A DNA stretch of 63,610 nt. Source: CAYRZF01 sp964428805 (lineage in GTDB: Bacteria; Methylomirabilota; Methylomirabilia; Rokubacteriales; CSP1-6). The notes beneath the pieces are model-generated. The model made no database searches. It was not told where the DNA came from and worked only from the letters and a program-made list of their open reading frames with translations. The number at the start of each line of letters is the position of its first letter. Within the stretch, counting starts at the first letter, position 1. The stretch lies in assembly GCA_964428805.1 (NCBI GenBank), contig CAYRZF010000002.1, forward strand, positions 1 to 63,610, written 5' to 3'. Shown here piece by piece: positions 1-7,039 of the stretch. The translations under genes were made by a program, and so were the position numbers.

Positions 1-262
1 GGGCGCGGCGGAGGCGGCTCACCGAGAACAGAACGGCCCCGCCCACCGTGAACGCGAGGGCGTACCAGTAGGCGGCGTCACTCTGGATGGGATGCCCGGC
101 CAGAAACGCCACGGTGATTCCGAGGGCCGCGACCTGGGCCAGGGCCAGGTCAACGAAGATGACGCCACGGGCCAGGACGTGGAGCCCCAGATAGACGTGG
201 ATGCCGGTGAGGACGAGGCAGGCGAGGAACGGGATCCAGAGAAACTCGAGGGCGAGCGCCAT
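1..262 (-). CDS. ABC-3 family metal (Zn/Mn) transporter permease, N-terminal part only
   Basis: This is the first ~87 codons of an integral-membrane permease that would move Zn2+ or Mn2+ with the binding protein at 264-1184. The frame opens with ATG at 262-260, one base after the stop of the binding-protein gene, and runs off the window edge without a stop. It contains two hydrophobic segments (about residues 7-27 and 64-80) around GLHVLARGVIFVDLALAQVA, the conserved ABC-3 (ZnuB/TroC-like) signature. The one-base spacing implies translational coupling. The ATPase subunit is not in the window. Metal specificity cannot be decided from this part. Confidence 0.8.
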   Translation of the reverse strand, partial: MALALEFLWIPFLACLVLTGIHVYLGLHVLARGVIFVDLALAQVAALGITVAFLAGHPIQSDAAYWYALAFTVGGAVLFSVSRLRRA

Positions 263-263
263 G

Positions 264-1184
264 CTACCGGCCCGCGGCGAGAGCGTCGGTGAGCCGCTTG
301 ATATTCAGGTCGAAGAGCGCCAGGTAGTCCCGGGCTTCGGGATCGCCGCCCACCGAAGGAATCAGGGTTACCGCGCGCGCGCCGCTTCGGGCCGCCATCT
401 CGCTCACCAGCGAGGCGTTCGACGAGGGCTCGGCGATCAGCAGCTTGATCCCGGCCTCCCGCATCTGCTGGGTGAGCCGCGCGAGATAGGACGGGGAGGG
501 CGGCACGCCCGGCGTGGGCTCAAACGCCGCGACAATTCTGAGGCCAAACCGCTCGGCGAAGTACGGCCAGGTCTCGTGGACCACCACGACCCGCGTTCCC
601 CGATACGGCGCCATAACCTGAAGCCAGCGCGAGAGCCCCGCGTCCAGTCGTTCCAGGAAGCGCTTTCGATTCACCTCGAAGGCGGGACCATCGGCCGGCG
701 CCAGGCGAGCGAGCGCTCCGAGAATTGCTCCGGTCATGGGCCGTGCGTTCTCGGGATCGAGCCAGTAGTGCGTATTTCCGAATCCGTGCAGATGGACTCC
801 CCGCTCGGCCCTGAGCCGCGGGGTCTCAGCCTGGAGAAGACGGATTCCCTTCGAGGTTTCCAGATAGTGGGGGCTTCCTGGAGTAAACCGTGGGTCGTTC
901 ACTGTCTTGAGCACGCGAAAGAGCCACGGCTCGTGGTCGAGGCCGATCCTGATCAGGAGGGTAGCGGCCTTGAGCTCGGCGAGCTGACTCGGCTTCACCT
1001 CGACCGCGTGGGGTTCGTGGATGGGTGGGGCCAGGCTCTCGACCCGGACCCGGTCTCCTCCCACAGCTTCGACAAGCGCCTTCAGGTCGGTCGAGGTCGT
1101 GACGACGGGGAGGGGGCCGCCGCCCCAGGCAGGGACAGCGGCCCACCACGCAACGACAGCAAAGAGGGCAAGCGCGCGGCGCAC
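264..1184 (-). CDS. Zinc/manganese ABC transporter substrate-binding protein (ZnuA/TroA family)
   Basis: 306 aa, the usual length of cluster A-I metal-binding proteins. The N-terminus (about residues 1-21) is a secretion signal ending near AWGGG, so the protein is probably periplasmic or lipid-free secreted. Candidate metal ligands are the histidines in IHEPHAVEVKPSQL (about residue 60), GNTHYWLDPENA (about 136) and VVVHETWPYFAERFGL (about 200), which match the His/His/His pattern of ZnuA and TroA. The final ligand would be an Asp near the C-terminus. There is no long His-rich loop, which slightly favours a Mn or generic role over high-affinity Zn. It lies one base from the permease start and is the first transporter gene of this operon; the acetamidase gene ends 3 bases upstream of it. 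Confidence 0.88.
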   Translation of the reverse strand: MRRALALFAVVAWWAAVPAWGGGPLPVVTTSTDLKALVEAVGGDRVRVESLAPPIHEPHAVEVKPSQLAELKAATLLIRIGLDHEPWLFRVLKTVNDPRFTPGSPHYLETSKGIRLLQAETPRLRAERGVHLHGFGNTHYWLDPENARPMTGAILGALARLAPADGPAFEVNRKRFLERLDAGLSRWLQVMAPYRGTRVVVVHETWPYFAERFGLRIVAAFEPTPGVPPSPSYLARLTQQMREAGIKLLIAEPSSNASLVSEMAARSGARAVTLIPSVGGDPEARDYLALFDLNIKRLTDALAAGR

Positions 1185-1187
1185 CCT

Positions 1188-2312
1188 CTACTTCTTAGCA
1201 AAGAGAGACTTGGGCACCATGCAGTGGATCCCCTTGCGGACGTTCACCACCTGGGTCACGACGCAGTTCGTCGTTATAGACGCCAACGAGTAAGCCTCGT
1301 AGCGGTCCAGGGGGACCATTTTCTGCTTCGACAGGAAGTCGATCATCTCGCGGGCGGCGATGACCATGGCCTTGTTGAGGTCCTCGTCGTACCCCATCAG
1401 GATCCAATGGGTTTTGGTCTCAAGCCGGGGCCATTCCAGCTTCATGTCTTTCCGGACGATCAACTGCATCACGATCTCCCGAAACGCGCACTCAAGCCCC
1501 GTCAGGTTCAGTTCGGTACCCTGCCGGCAGTGCGCATCACCCACCCAGACGAGCCCGCCCTTGAGGAAGATCGGGACGAAGAGGGTGGTCCCTTCCTGAA
1601 GCTCGTTGATGTCCAGGTTGGAGGCGTTCTTCCAGGGCCGGAGTGTGGAGACCGGGGCCATGGGGTCGTCCTTGACGCCGCCCTTGCGGGGTGAGGGGTC
1701 GGTGGGATCGATCCCGACGGCCAGGATGCCCGGGAACGGCTGAAGGTCAATCATGATTCCGGGTTTGAACTCCGCCTGGCGCTTCTCCCAGTCGAGGTAG
1801 AAGTACTTGACGAAGCCATCGGGGAATTCGGGGGCGAGAGCCCCGACCGTCGGGAACTCCTTTCCGGGCAGGTTGAAGTTAACCCCGAAGGCCTTGGGAA
1901 CAATTTTGAGGATCCGGATCTCCATCACGTCACCGGGCTCGGCGCCGTTGACATAGATGGGGCCGGTCACGGTGTGAGGGCCGCCGCCGGGGTTCGCCTT
2001 CCGAAGAGCGACGATTTCCTCGATCGTGGTTCCCGGCTGGATCTTGTTATGCGAGTGCATCAGGGTCTCGACGGCCACAGTGTCCCCCGAGTTGACGACG
2101 AGCTTGAGAGGCTCCTTGGGGTCGAGCCAACCCCACTGGGAAGTTTCCAGCGTGGCGGCGAGTCCGTGGTACTTCCCTCCCGCGACCGGCACGGCGCGCT
2201 GCCGCTTGGACTCCTCCATCTGCTGAGCCACCGCGTAGAGGCCCGCGGTGAAGACCAGCAGCAGGACGCCGAGGCCGATCACGATGCGCTTCCGGGTTCT
2301 GAATGTCGCCAT
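1188..2312 (-). CDS. Acetamidase/formamidase family protein with N-terminal membrane anchor
   Basis: 374 aa. The body matches the FmdA/AmdA fold, which hydrolyses short-chain amides to acid plus ammonia: LVVNSGDTVAVETLMHS, GPIYVNGAEPGDVMEIRIL, WVGDAHCRQGTELNLTGLE and the C-terminal YDEDLNKAMVIAAREM segment are typical, including the acidic and His residues that line the Zn site. Unusually for this mostly cytosolic family, residues 7-29 (RIVIGLGVLLLVFTAGLYAVA) form a signal anchor after a basic TRKRK-like start, so the enzyme is probably exported or membrane tethered. It ends 3 bases before the metal-binding protein and may be co-transcribed with it. Confidence 0.85.
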   Translation of the reverse strand: MATFRTRKRIVIGLGVLLLVFTAGLYAVAQQMEESKRQRAVPVAGGKYHGLAATLETSQWGWLDPKEPLKLVVNSGDTVAVETLMHSHNKIQPGTTIEEIVALRKANPGGGPHTVTGPIYVNGAEPGDVMEIRILKIVPKAFGVNFNLPGKEFPTVGALAPEFPDGFVKYFYLDWEKRQAEFKPGIMIDLQPFPGILAVGIDPTDPSPRKGGVKDDPMAPVSTLRPWKNASNLDINELQEGTTLFVPIFLKGGLVWVGDAHCRQGTELNLTGLECAFREIVMQLIVRKDMKLEWPRLETKTHWILMGYDEDLNKAMVIAAREMIDFLSKQKMVPLDRYEAYSLASITTNCVVTQVVNVRKGIHCMVPKSLFAKK

Positions 2313-2338
2313 GGATGACTCCTCTCTCGGTGTGGGGT

Positions 2339-3166
2339 CTAGGGTTTCAAGAAGGCTCGGACCGCTTTGATGAATGCCTCGGGCTGATCGCCGGGGACCG
2401 TATGTCCGGCGTCGGGGATCTCCACCAGCCGGCCATCCTTCAGGGTCTCGAGCATGCGCTTGGCGATCTCCGGTGAGAGCACGTCCGATTCGGCGCCCCG
2501 AACGATCAGCGCCGGGCGGGTAATGCGGGCCAGGTCGGGCCAGAGGTTCGGGATATCCCGCGTTCGCTCCCGCGTCTGATCGCGCAGGACTTTGTCGTAC
2601 TTCCAGGTGAGCTTGCCATTGGGCAGCCGGTTGAAGCTGTGTTTCAGCCGGTGGCGGAGCAGGGGTTCGGAGTAGCGCGGAACGGCAGCGCGGAGTATCC
2701 GATAGGCCTGTTTCTCTGACTCTAGTTCCTCGGGGACGTTCGACACCGTCGTCCGGATCCGGGCGAGGCCCTCCGGGGCGATCTCGGGGCCAATGTCCAC
2801 CAGGACCAGGCGCTCCACCCGACGCAGATGGGACGCGGTGTAGGCGATGGAGATCCGGCCGCCCATCGACAGGCCGACGAGACTGAAGCGGCCGGGGCAG
2901 AGGGCGTCGGCGAACGCCTCCAGGTCGCCTACCATCGACTTAACGGTGTAGTTGCCGTCCCGGGCCCGGTCGCTATCCCCGTGGCCCCGCTGGTCCAGGG
3001 CCAGAACCCTGAAGCGGTCCGCCAGGGCTAGGGCGACGTGGTCCCAGCTCCGGGCGTGACTGCCGAACCCGTGGAGCAGCACGAGGGGCGAGGCGCCCGA
3101 GTCCCCCCACTCCAGGTAGTGGAATCGGAGGCCGCCCAGCCTGATCTCGCGTTCGCGTGGCTCCAT
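2339..3166 (-). CDS. Alpha/beta-fold hydrolase
   Basis: 275 aa single-domain hydrolase. It shows the HGFGSHARSWDHVA oxyanion region, the nucleophile elbow GLSMGG (Ser near residue 99), the acid in SDVLSPEIAKRM and the catalytic His in DAGHTVPGDQPEAF near the C-terminus, i.e. a complete Ser-Asp-His triad. The closest style is the MenH/BioH/haloperoxidase-like group; the substrate is unknown. It is 26 bases upstream of the acetamidase and on the same strand, so the two are probably co-transcribed. It is divergent from the gene at 3277. Confidence 0.88.
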   Translation of the reverse strand: MEPREREIRLGGLRFHYLEWGDSGASPLVLLHGFGSHARSWDHVALALADRFRVLALDQRGHGDSDRARDGNYTVKSMVGDLEAFADALCPGRFSLVGLSMGGRISIAYTASHLRRVERLVLVDIGPEIAPEGLARIRTTVSNVPEELESEKQAYRILRAAVPRYSEPLLRHRLKHSFNRLPNGKLTWKYDKVLRDQTRERTRDIPNLWPDLARITRPALIVRGAESDVLSPEIAKRMLETLKDGRLVEIPDAGHTVPGDQPEAFIKAVRAFLKP

Positions 3167-3276
3167 CCTATAGGCTCTCCGGGGTTCCAGCCGTCGAGCG
3201 CCCGTGGCAGGAGAAAAGCGAGGGGATTGTAGACTCCGCGAGCGAAAGGAGTCAAGGATATGTTATAAAGTCAGCC

Positions 3277-3678
3277 ATGGTGAGATCGCGCGGGAAGAAG
3301 GCGGACGCTCTGATCCGGAGGATGCGGCGGGTCCGGGGATATCTCTATCCGGAGTGGGAGTTGGTGGCGCGCCGGGATCCGGATTTCTTCGCGGCCTACG
3401 ATGGGCTCTATACCGCGGCGCTGGCGTCCAACCGGGGATTGCCGATCAAGTATCGCGAGCTGGTCGCACTCGGCATTCTCGCGTTCCGCGGGGCCGACAG
3501 CGACGCCATCGCGAACCACATTCGCCGGGCCTTCCGCCACGGCGCCACTCGGGCGGAGGTGCTGGGGGCGCTGGAGGCCACCATTGTTCCGGGCGGCGCG
3601 CTCACGTTCCTCAACGGGATTCGGGGGCTGGCCCGGGTCCAGCGAGAAGCCTCGACGAATCGGGACGGCAGGAGGTAG
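3277..3678 (+). CDS. Carboxymuconolactone decarboxylase-like (AhpD fold) protein
   Basis: 133 aa from ATG 3277. The frame is open further upstream to 3157, but that would overlap the promoter region of the divergent hydrolase and gives non-family sequence. The core YDGLYTAALASNRGLP, KYRELVALGILAFRGADSDA, HIRRAFRHGATRAEVLGALE is the CMD helical hairpin. The redox CxxC of AhpD is absent (RGADSDA occupies the position), so a peroxidase-partner role is unlikely and a decarboxylase or structural role is more probable. A TATAAA at 3264-3269 sits 7 nt before the ATG and no Shine-Dalgarno is visible at normal spacing, so the transcript may be leaderless. It is 10 bases upstream of the dehydratase gene. 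Confidence 0.75.
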   Translation: MVRSRGKKADALIRRMRRVRGYLYPEWELVARRDPDFFAAYDGLYTAALASNRGLPIKYRELVALGILAFRGADSDAIANHIRRAFRHGATRAEVLGALEATIVPGGALTFLNGIRGLARVQREASTNRDGRR

Positions 3679-3688
3679 GAGGGAAGGG

Positions 3689-5233
3689 ATGGCAGCCGTG
3701 GCACTCAGGCACAAGGCCATCGTGCTCCGTCCCGAGGACGACGTCGCTGTCGCCCGCGGGGAGATCTGCGCCGGGACGCTTCTGGAAGATGAGGGCGGCA
3801 CGATCGAGGCGCGGCAGGACATCCGGCCGGGACACAAGATCGCTCGCCGGGACATCGCGCTTGGTCGGCCAGTCAGGCGTTACGGCCAGGTGATTGGCTT
3901 CGCCACGTGCGACATCGCCAGGGGCGATCACGTCCACACCCACAACCTGGCGATCGGGGAGCTCCACCGCGAGTACGAAGTCGGCACGGATGTCCGCCCG
4001 GTGGATTACTACCCGCCCGCCGAGATGCGCTACTTCGACGGGTACCGGCGGGAGGACGGCCGGGTCGGCACCCGCAACTACGTGGCGGTGGTGTCCACGG
4101 TCAACTGCTCCGCCAGCGTTTGCCAGTTCATCCGGGAGAAGTTCCGCGACGTCCAGAAGGACTTCCCCCACGTGGACGGCGTGCTCGCCATCACGCACAA
4201 GTCGGGCTGCGGGACCAAACTCTTCGGCGAGGACCACTTTGCCCTCCAGCGCGTGCTGGCCGGCTACGCCAAGCACCCCAACGTGGCCGCCTACCTCCTG
4301 ATCGGTCTCGGCTGCGAGGTGAACCAGGCCGTCGTCATGGTGGAGCGTCAGAGGCTGGCCGCGCCGGGTCACCCGGAGCGGCAGCCCACGATTCTCACCA
4401 TCCAGGAGACCGGGGGCGTCCGGAAGACCGTGGAGAAGGGGATCGAAGCGGTCCTCGCCCTCCTGCCGAAGGCGAACGAGGCTCGCCGGAGCCGGCAACC
4501 CATCTCGGAGCTCGTGTTGGCGACGAACTGCGGAGGCTCCGACGGCAACTCGGGGATCACCGCCAACCCGGCGCTCGGCTGGGCCGTGGACGAGCTGGTG
4601 CGCTACGGCGGCACCGGGGTCCTGGCGGAGACCCCCGAGATCTACGGGGCCGAGCACCTGCTGGTGAAGCGGGCCATCAACGAGGGCGTGGCGAAGAAGC
4701 TCATCGACCGCTACAAGTGGTGGGAGTGGTACTGCCGCGGCATCGAGGCCATGGACAATAATCCCGCCCCCGGCAACAAGGCCGGCGGGATCACGACGGT
4801 CTTCGAGAAGTCCCTCGGCGGGGTCACCAAGGGCGGCACGACGCCGCTGATGGACGTGTTCCTCTATGGCGAGCCGATCACGACGCGGGGCTTCGTCTTC
4901 ATGGACACGCCGGGCCACGATCCCGTCTCCATCACGGGCCTCGTCGCGGGCGGGGCCAACATCATCTGCTTCACGACCGGCCGCGGCTCCGTCTTCGGCT
5001 GCAAGCCCGTCCCTTCCATCAAGCTGGCGACGAACTCGATCGTCTATCGGCACATGGAGGAGGACATGGACATCAACTGCGGGGTGATCCTGGAGGGGAC
5101 GCCACTCGAGGCCGTCGGCCGGCAGATCTTCGAGGAAGTCATCGCGGTGGCTTCGGGCAAGCGCGCCAAGAGCGAGCTCAGCGGCGTAGGCGAGGAAGAG
5201 TTCGCCCCATGGATCATCGGCCCGGTGATGTAG
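3689..5233 (+). CDS. UxaA-family sugar-acid (altronate/galactarate-type) dehydratase
   Basis: 514 aa starting at ATG 3689, preceded by AGGAGGGAAGGG. The N-terminal ~90 residues are a SAF domain (HKAIVLRPEDDVAVARGEI through DHVHTHNL, with the HxH metal ligands). The catalytic UxaA/GarD domain follows, with CSASVCQFI, THKSGCGTKLFGEDH, GLGCEVNQ, LATNCGGSDGNSGITANPALGW and FTTGRGSVFGCKPVPSIKLATN. The length matches E. coli UxaA (495 aa). Family members dehydrate D-altronate, D-galactarate or related acids to 2-keto-3-deoxy acids using Fe2+ or Mn2+; the exact substrate cannot be read here. It follows the CMD-like gene closely and is probably in the same transcript. Confidence 0.9.
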   Translation: MAAVALRHKAIVLRPEDDVAVARGEICAGTLLEDEGGTIEARQDIRPGHKIARRDIALGRPVRRYGQVIGFATCDIARGDHVHTHNLAIGELHREYEVGTDVRPVDYYPPAEMRYFDGYRREDGRVGTRNYVAVVSTVNCSASVCQFIREKFRDVQKDFPHVDGVLAITHKSGCGTKLFGEDHFALQRVLAGYAKHPNVAAYLLIGLGCEVNQAVVMVERQRLAAPGHPERQPTILTIQETGGVRKTVEKGIEAVLALLPKANEARRSRQPISELVLATNCGGSDGNSGITANPALGWAVDELVRYGGTGVLAETPEIYGAEHLLVKRAINEGVAKKLIDRYKWWEWYCRGIEAMDNNPAPGNKAGGITTVFEKSLGGVTKGGTTPLMDVFLYGEPITTRGFVFMDTPGHDPVSITGLVAGGANIICFTTGRGSVFGCKPVPSIKLATNSIVYRHMEEDMDINCGVILEGTPLEAVGRQIFEEVIAVASGKRAKSELSGVGEEEFAPWIIGPVM

Positions 5234-5261
5234 CGCAGTTACCCTCTGGAGGAGGTTTCTG

Positions 5262-5555
5262 ATGGCCCCACGGCCGGGGATGTACCGGGGAGATCGGCGG
5301 CGCAAAGAGGAGGCGCGGAAGGCCAAGCAGGAGGCCAAGCGTCAGCGCAGGCTCGAGCGGAAGGAAAGCGGGACTTCGGGGCCGGAGATCGAGGCGCTCC
5401 CGGACGCCGCCCAGCAGGCCGACGTGCCCGTGGATTATGTGTGGTTTTCGCCCAACCGGAACCGCACCCTCACCACCCGCACCGCGGCGCGTCCCGTCAC
5501 GGATGGGAGCGACGACTGGATCTTGCTGACAGAGCCGCCGAAACCCTCGGCGTAG
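5262..5555 (+). CDS. Small highly charged hypothetical protein
   Basis: 97 aa, ATG 5262 with a strong CTGGAGGAGG ribosome-binding site 6 bases upstream. Residues 8-36 are almost all K/R/E/A and should form a single charged helix; the rest is polar with a conserved-looking VDYVWFSPNRNRTL stretch. There is no signal peptide or metal motif. It follows the dehydratase by 28 bases and is closed by the terminator at 5579-5621, so it is the last gene of that operon. Function unknown; a nucleic-acid or ribosome contact is possible from the basic helix but is only a guess. Confidence 0.6.
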   Translation: MAPRPGMYRGDRRRKEEARKAKQEAKRQRRLERKESGTSGPEIEALPDAAQQADVPVDYVWFSPNRNRTLTTRTAARPVTDGSDDWILLTEPPKPSA

Positions 5556-5578
5556 TTACTCCGGTTCGAGAAACCTAA

Positions 5579-5621
5579 ACGGGGTGACGACTATGGCCGC
5601 CACCCCGTCTTTCGTTTCTTT
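5579..5621 (+). terminator. Rho-independent terminator of the CMD/dehydratase operon
   Basis: A perfect 8-bp stem ACGGGGTG (5579-5586) / CACCCCGT (5601-5608) with a 14-nt loop is followed by CTTTCGTTTCTTTG. It closes the plus-strand operon and lies just before the stop of the convergent small membrane gene. Confidence 0.8.
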
Positions 5622-5635
5622 GAAGAAGGTGTGAT

Positions 5636-5821
5636 CTAGTACTGGCGGAGCGATCGCACGAACGCCTGGACCGGCTCCAGTCGGAGGAGCAGGAAGACCC
5701 AGCCAAACGGAAGGAAGATCGCGGCTGCCAGAAGCCAGGCGTTGCCGCTCTTCAGCCAGTTTTCACGCCCGAACAGATCCTCCCGCCACGCCCCACTCAG
5801 CACGCCGATGAACTGTCTCAT
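5636..5821 (-). CDS. Small single-pass membrane protein
   Basis: 61 aa from ATG 5821. The reading frame is open further upstream, but GGGGGGAAG at -14 to -6 and the sequence itself support this start. There is one clear transmembrane helix (about residues 28-48, AWLLAAAIFLPFGWVFLLLR) flanked by an N-terminal amphipathic basic segment (MRQFIGVLSGAWREDLFGRE) and a short basic tail ending SLRQY. Function unknown. It is monocistronic by position, convergent with the dehydratase operon and preceded by a 207-bp non-coding stretch holding the dyad at 5844-5870. Confidence 0.55.
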   Translation of the reverse strand: MRQFIGVLSGAWREDLFGRENWLKSGNAWLLAAAIFLPFGWVFLLLRLEPVQAFVRSLRQY

Positions 5822-5843
5822 TGCTCGCTTCCCCCCAAAAGTT

Positions 5844-5870
5844 GTTGCTCTGGTACCAGTAGCTAGCAAC
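5844..5870. promoter_or_regulatory. Dyad-symmetric site upstream of the small membrane gene
   Basis: GTTGCT (5844-5849) and AGCAAC (5865-5870) form an inverted repeat around the perfect palindrome CTGGTACCAG (5850-5859). It lies 23-49 bases before the start of the 61-aa gene and could be an operator or an RNA hairpin in the leader. The rest of 5871-6028 shows nothing recognisable. Confidence 0.35.
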
Positions 5871-6028
5871 TGCGGTGCCATGGCGGAGAGACTGGAAAAT
5901 CTACGTCCTTTTACGAAGTTGCAAGGGCGCCCCGGTTCAACAGGGGAGAGCGAGGCAGGCGGTGGTGCCGGATTGTCGTGCCCGACCACCACCGGCGTGT
6001 CAGCGGGACATTGGAGGGCGCCGGGGCT

Positions 6029-6328
6029 TCAGGACGGGGCGACCGTGACGATGAGGCCGATCTCAGCCAGGATGTTTCCCACCCTCACGCACTCGGCTTC
6101 GGCTCCGACCTTTACTACCGCTTTGCCGGTATTGTGGACCTGCCAGGCGATCTCCCACCCTTCCGCCTCGGAGCAAGCGATGGCCTTCATGAGCTGGCGC
6201 ACGACCTGCTCGAAGGTGTGGCAGTCGCAGTTGTGGAGCACCGTCATCCAGGGCGGGGCGACGGCGGAATCGGTTCGGTCGAGTTCCTCGAGGTCGGGTG
6301 TGGTGCCGGGGAGCCGCGACGTATTCAC
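6029..6328 (-). CDS. ClpS-like adaptor protein with altered N-degron pocket
   Basis: 99 aa. ClpS binds proteins with destabilising N-terminal residues and delivers them to ClpA/ClpC. The core WMTVLHNCDCHTFEQVVRQL, then AWQVHNTGKAVV and VGNILAEIGLIVTVAP, follows the ClpS fold. The pocket residues of E. coli ClpS (Asn34, Asp35, Asp36, Thr38, Met40, His66) align as Asn33, Cys34, Asp35, His37, Phe39 and His65. The key Asn, one Asp and the His are kept, while Asp35, Thr38 and the Met gate are changed. It overlaps the preceding 70-aa gene by 4 bases and sits in an operon with MaoC and acyl-CoA dehydrogenase genes; no clpA or clpC is present in the window. ClpS family membership is confident, while N-degron function is uncertain. 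Confidence 0.75.
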   Translation of the reverse strand: MNTSRLPGTTPDLEELDRTDSAVAPPWMTVLHNCDCHTFEQVVRQLMKAIACSEAEGWEIAWQVHNTGKAVVKVGAEAECVRVGNILAEIGLIVTVAPS

Positions 6329-6537
6329 GCGTGCTCTTCCAGCTCCTCGGCGGCCTCCTCGAACTCCGGGCAGTGGGGGGCGTACGTTGGCATCACGCGG
6401 CGCCGGATCCGTGGACAGTAGAACTCCTGGACGAGCACCCCCGCGGCGAGGCGATCGGGAGCCGAGGTCTCCACGTCGGGCTTGGGCTCGGGGTAGTACA
6501 CGCAGTCGGTGCAGAGCGGCTCTCTGAGTTCTTCCAT
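6325..6537 (-). CDS. Cysteine-rich miniprotein, probable metal-binding, unknown function
   Basis: 70 aa with four cysteines as CTDC (residues 9-12), YCP (about 40) and HCPEF (about 56), a spacing compatible with one Zn or Fe site. The C-terminal 14 residues are mostly Glu and Ala. It starts 3 bases after the MaoC stop and its end overlaps the ClpS start by 4 bases, so the three genes are translationally coupled. I do not recognise the family. Its fixed position beside ClpS suggests the two proteins may work together. Confidence 0.6.
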   Translation of the reverse strand: MEELREPLCTDCVYYPEPKPDVETSAPDRLAAGVLVQEFYCPRIRRRVMPTYAPHCPEFEEAAEELEEHA

Positions 6538-6540
6538 GAG

Positions 6541-7023
6541 TTAGTAGGGGAGCTTTCCCTCTCCCAGCGTGGCGTGGTGCTTCATGGGAATCAGGACGTG
6601 ACGGCGGAAGGTCATGACCAGTTCTCCGCGCTGGTTGGTGACCCGGGTCTCCACGTACACGACGCCGCGGTCCCCCTTGGACGACTCCTTCTTCCCAAGG
6701 ATCGTGCTCTCGGAGTACAGGGTGTCGCCGTGGAACGTCGGCGCGTCGTGGGTGATCTTCTCGTAGTCCAGGTTGGCGATCGCGCGGCCGGAAATGTCCG
6801 CTACCGTCATCCCCGCGCCCACGGCAAACACGAAGGTCCCGTTGACCAGACGCTGGCCGTGCTGCGTGTACTTCGCGGTATAGTGCGCATCGATGTGGAG
6901 CGGCTGCTGGTTCATCGTGAGGAGCGAGAACCAGGTGTTGTCGGCCTCGGTGATCGTGCGTCCGGGCCAGTGCTTGATGACTTCACCGGCGGTAAACTCC
7001 TCGAAGTAACGTCCGTACGGCAT
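6541..7023 (-). CDS. MaoC-like enoyl-CoA hydratase/dehydratase
   Basis: 160 aa hot-dog-fold protein. The hydratase-2 signature is visible as TMNQQPLHIDAHYTAKY (Asn/His catalytic area near residues 38-45) and GTFVFAVGAGMTVADISG, with the C-terminal RGVVYVETRVTNQRGELVMTF strand. Members hydrate trans-2-enoyl-CoA or act on mesaconyl-CoA-like substrates. It lies 16 bases after the acyl-CoA dehydrogenase gene, which is the natural previous step in acyl-CoA oxidation, so the two probably share a pathway. Confidence 0.85.
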   Translation of the reverse strand: MPYGRYFEEFTAGEVIKHWPGRTITEADNTWFSLLTMNQQPLHIDAHYTAKYTQHGQRLVNGTFVFAVGAGMTVADISGRAIANLDYEKITHDAPTFHGDTLYSESTILGKKESSKGDRGVVYVETRVTNQRGELVMTFRRHVLIPMKHHATLGEGKLPY

Positions 7024-7039
7024 CGCGTCCTCCCTCAGA

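Noticed and set aside
201..1694. 497-aa plus-strand open frame over the metal-binding and acetamidase genes
   Set aside because: It is the antisense shadow of two real genes in GC-rich DNA, with composition dominated by Arg, Gly and His and no family motif.
3611..5338. 575-aa minus-strand open frame opposite the dehydratase
   Set aside because: Antisense shadow; the plus strand encodes a complete UxaA protein with a ribosome-binding site.
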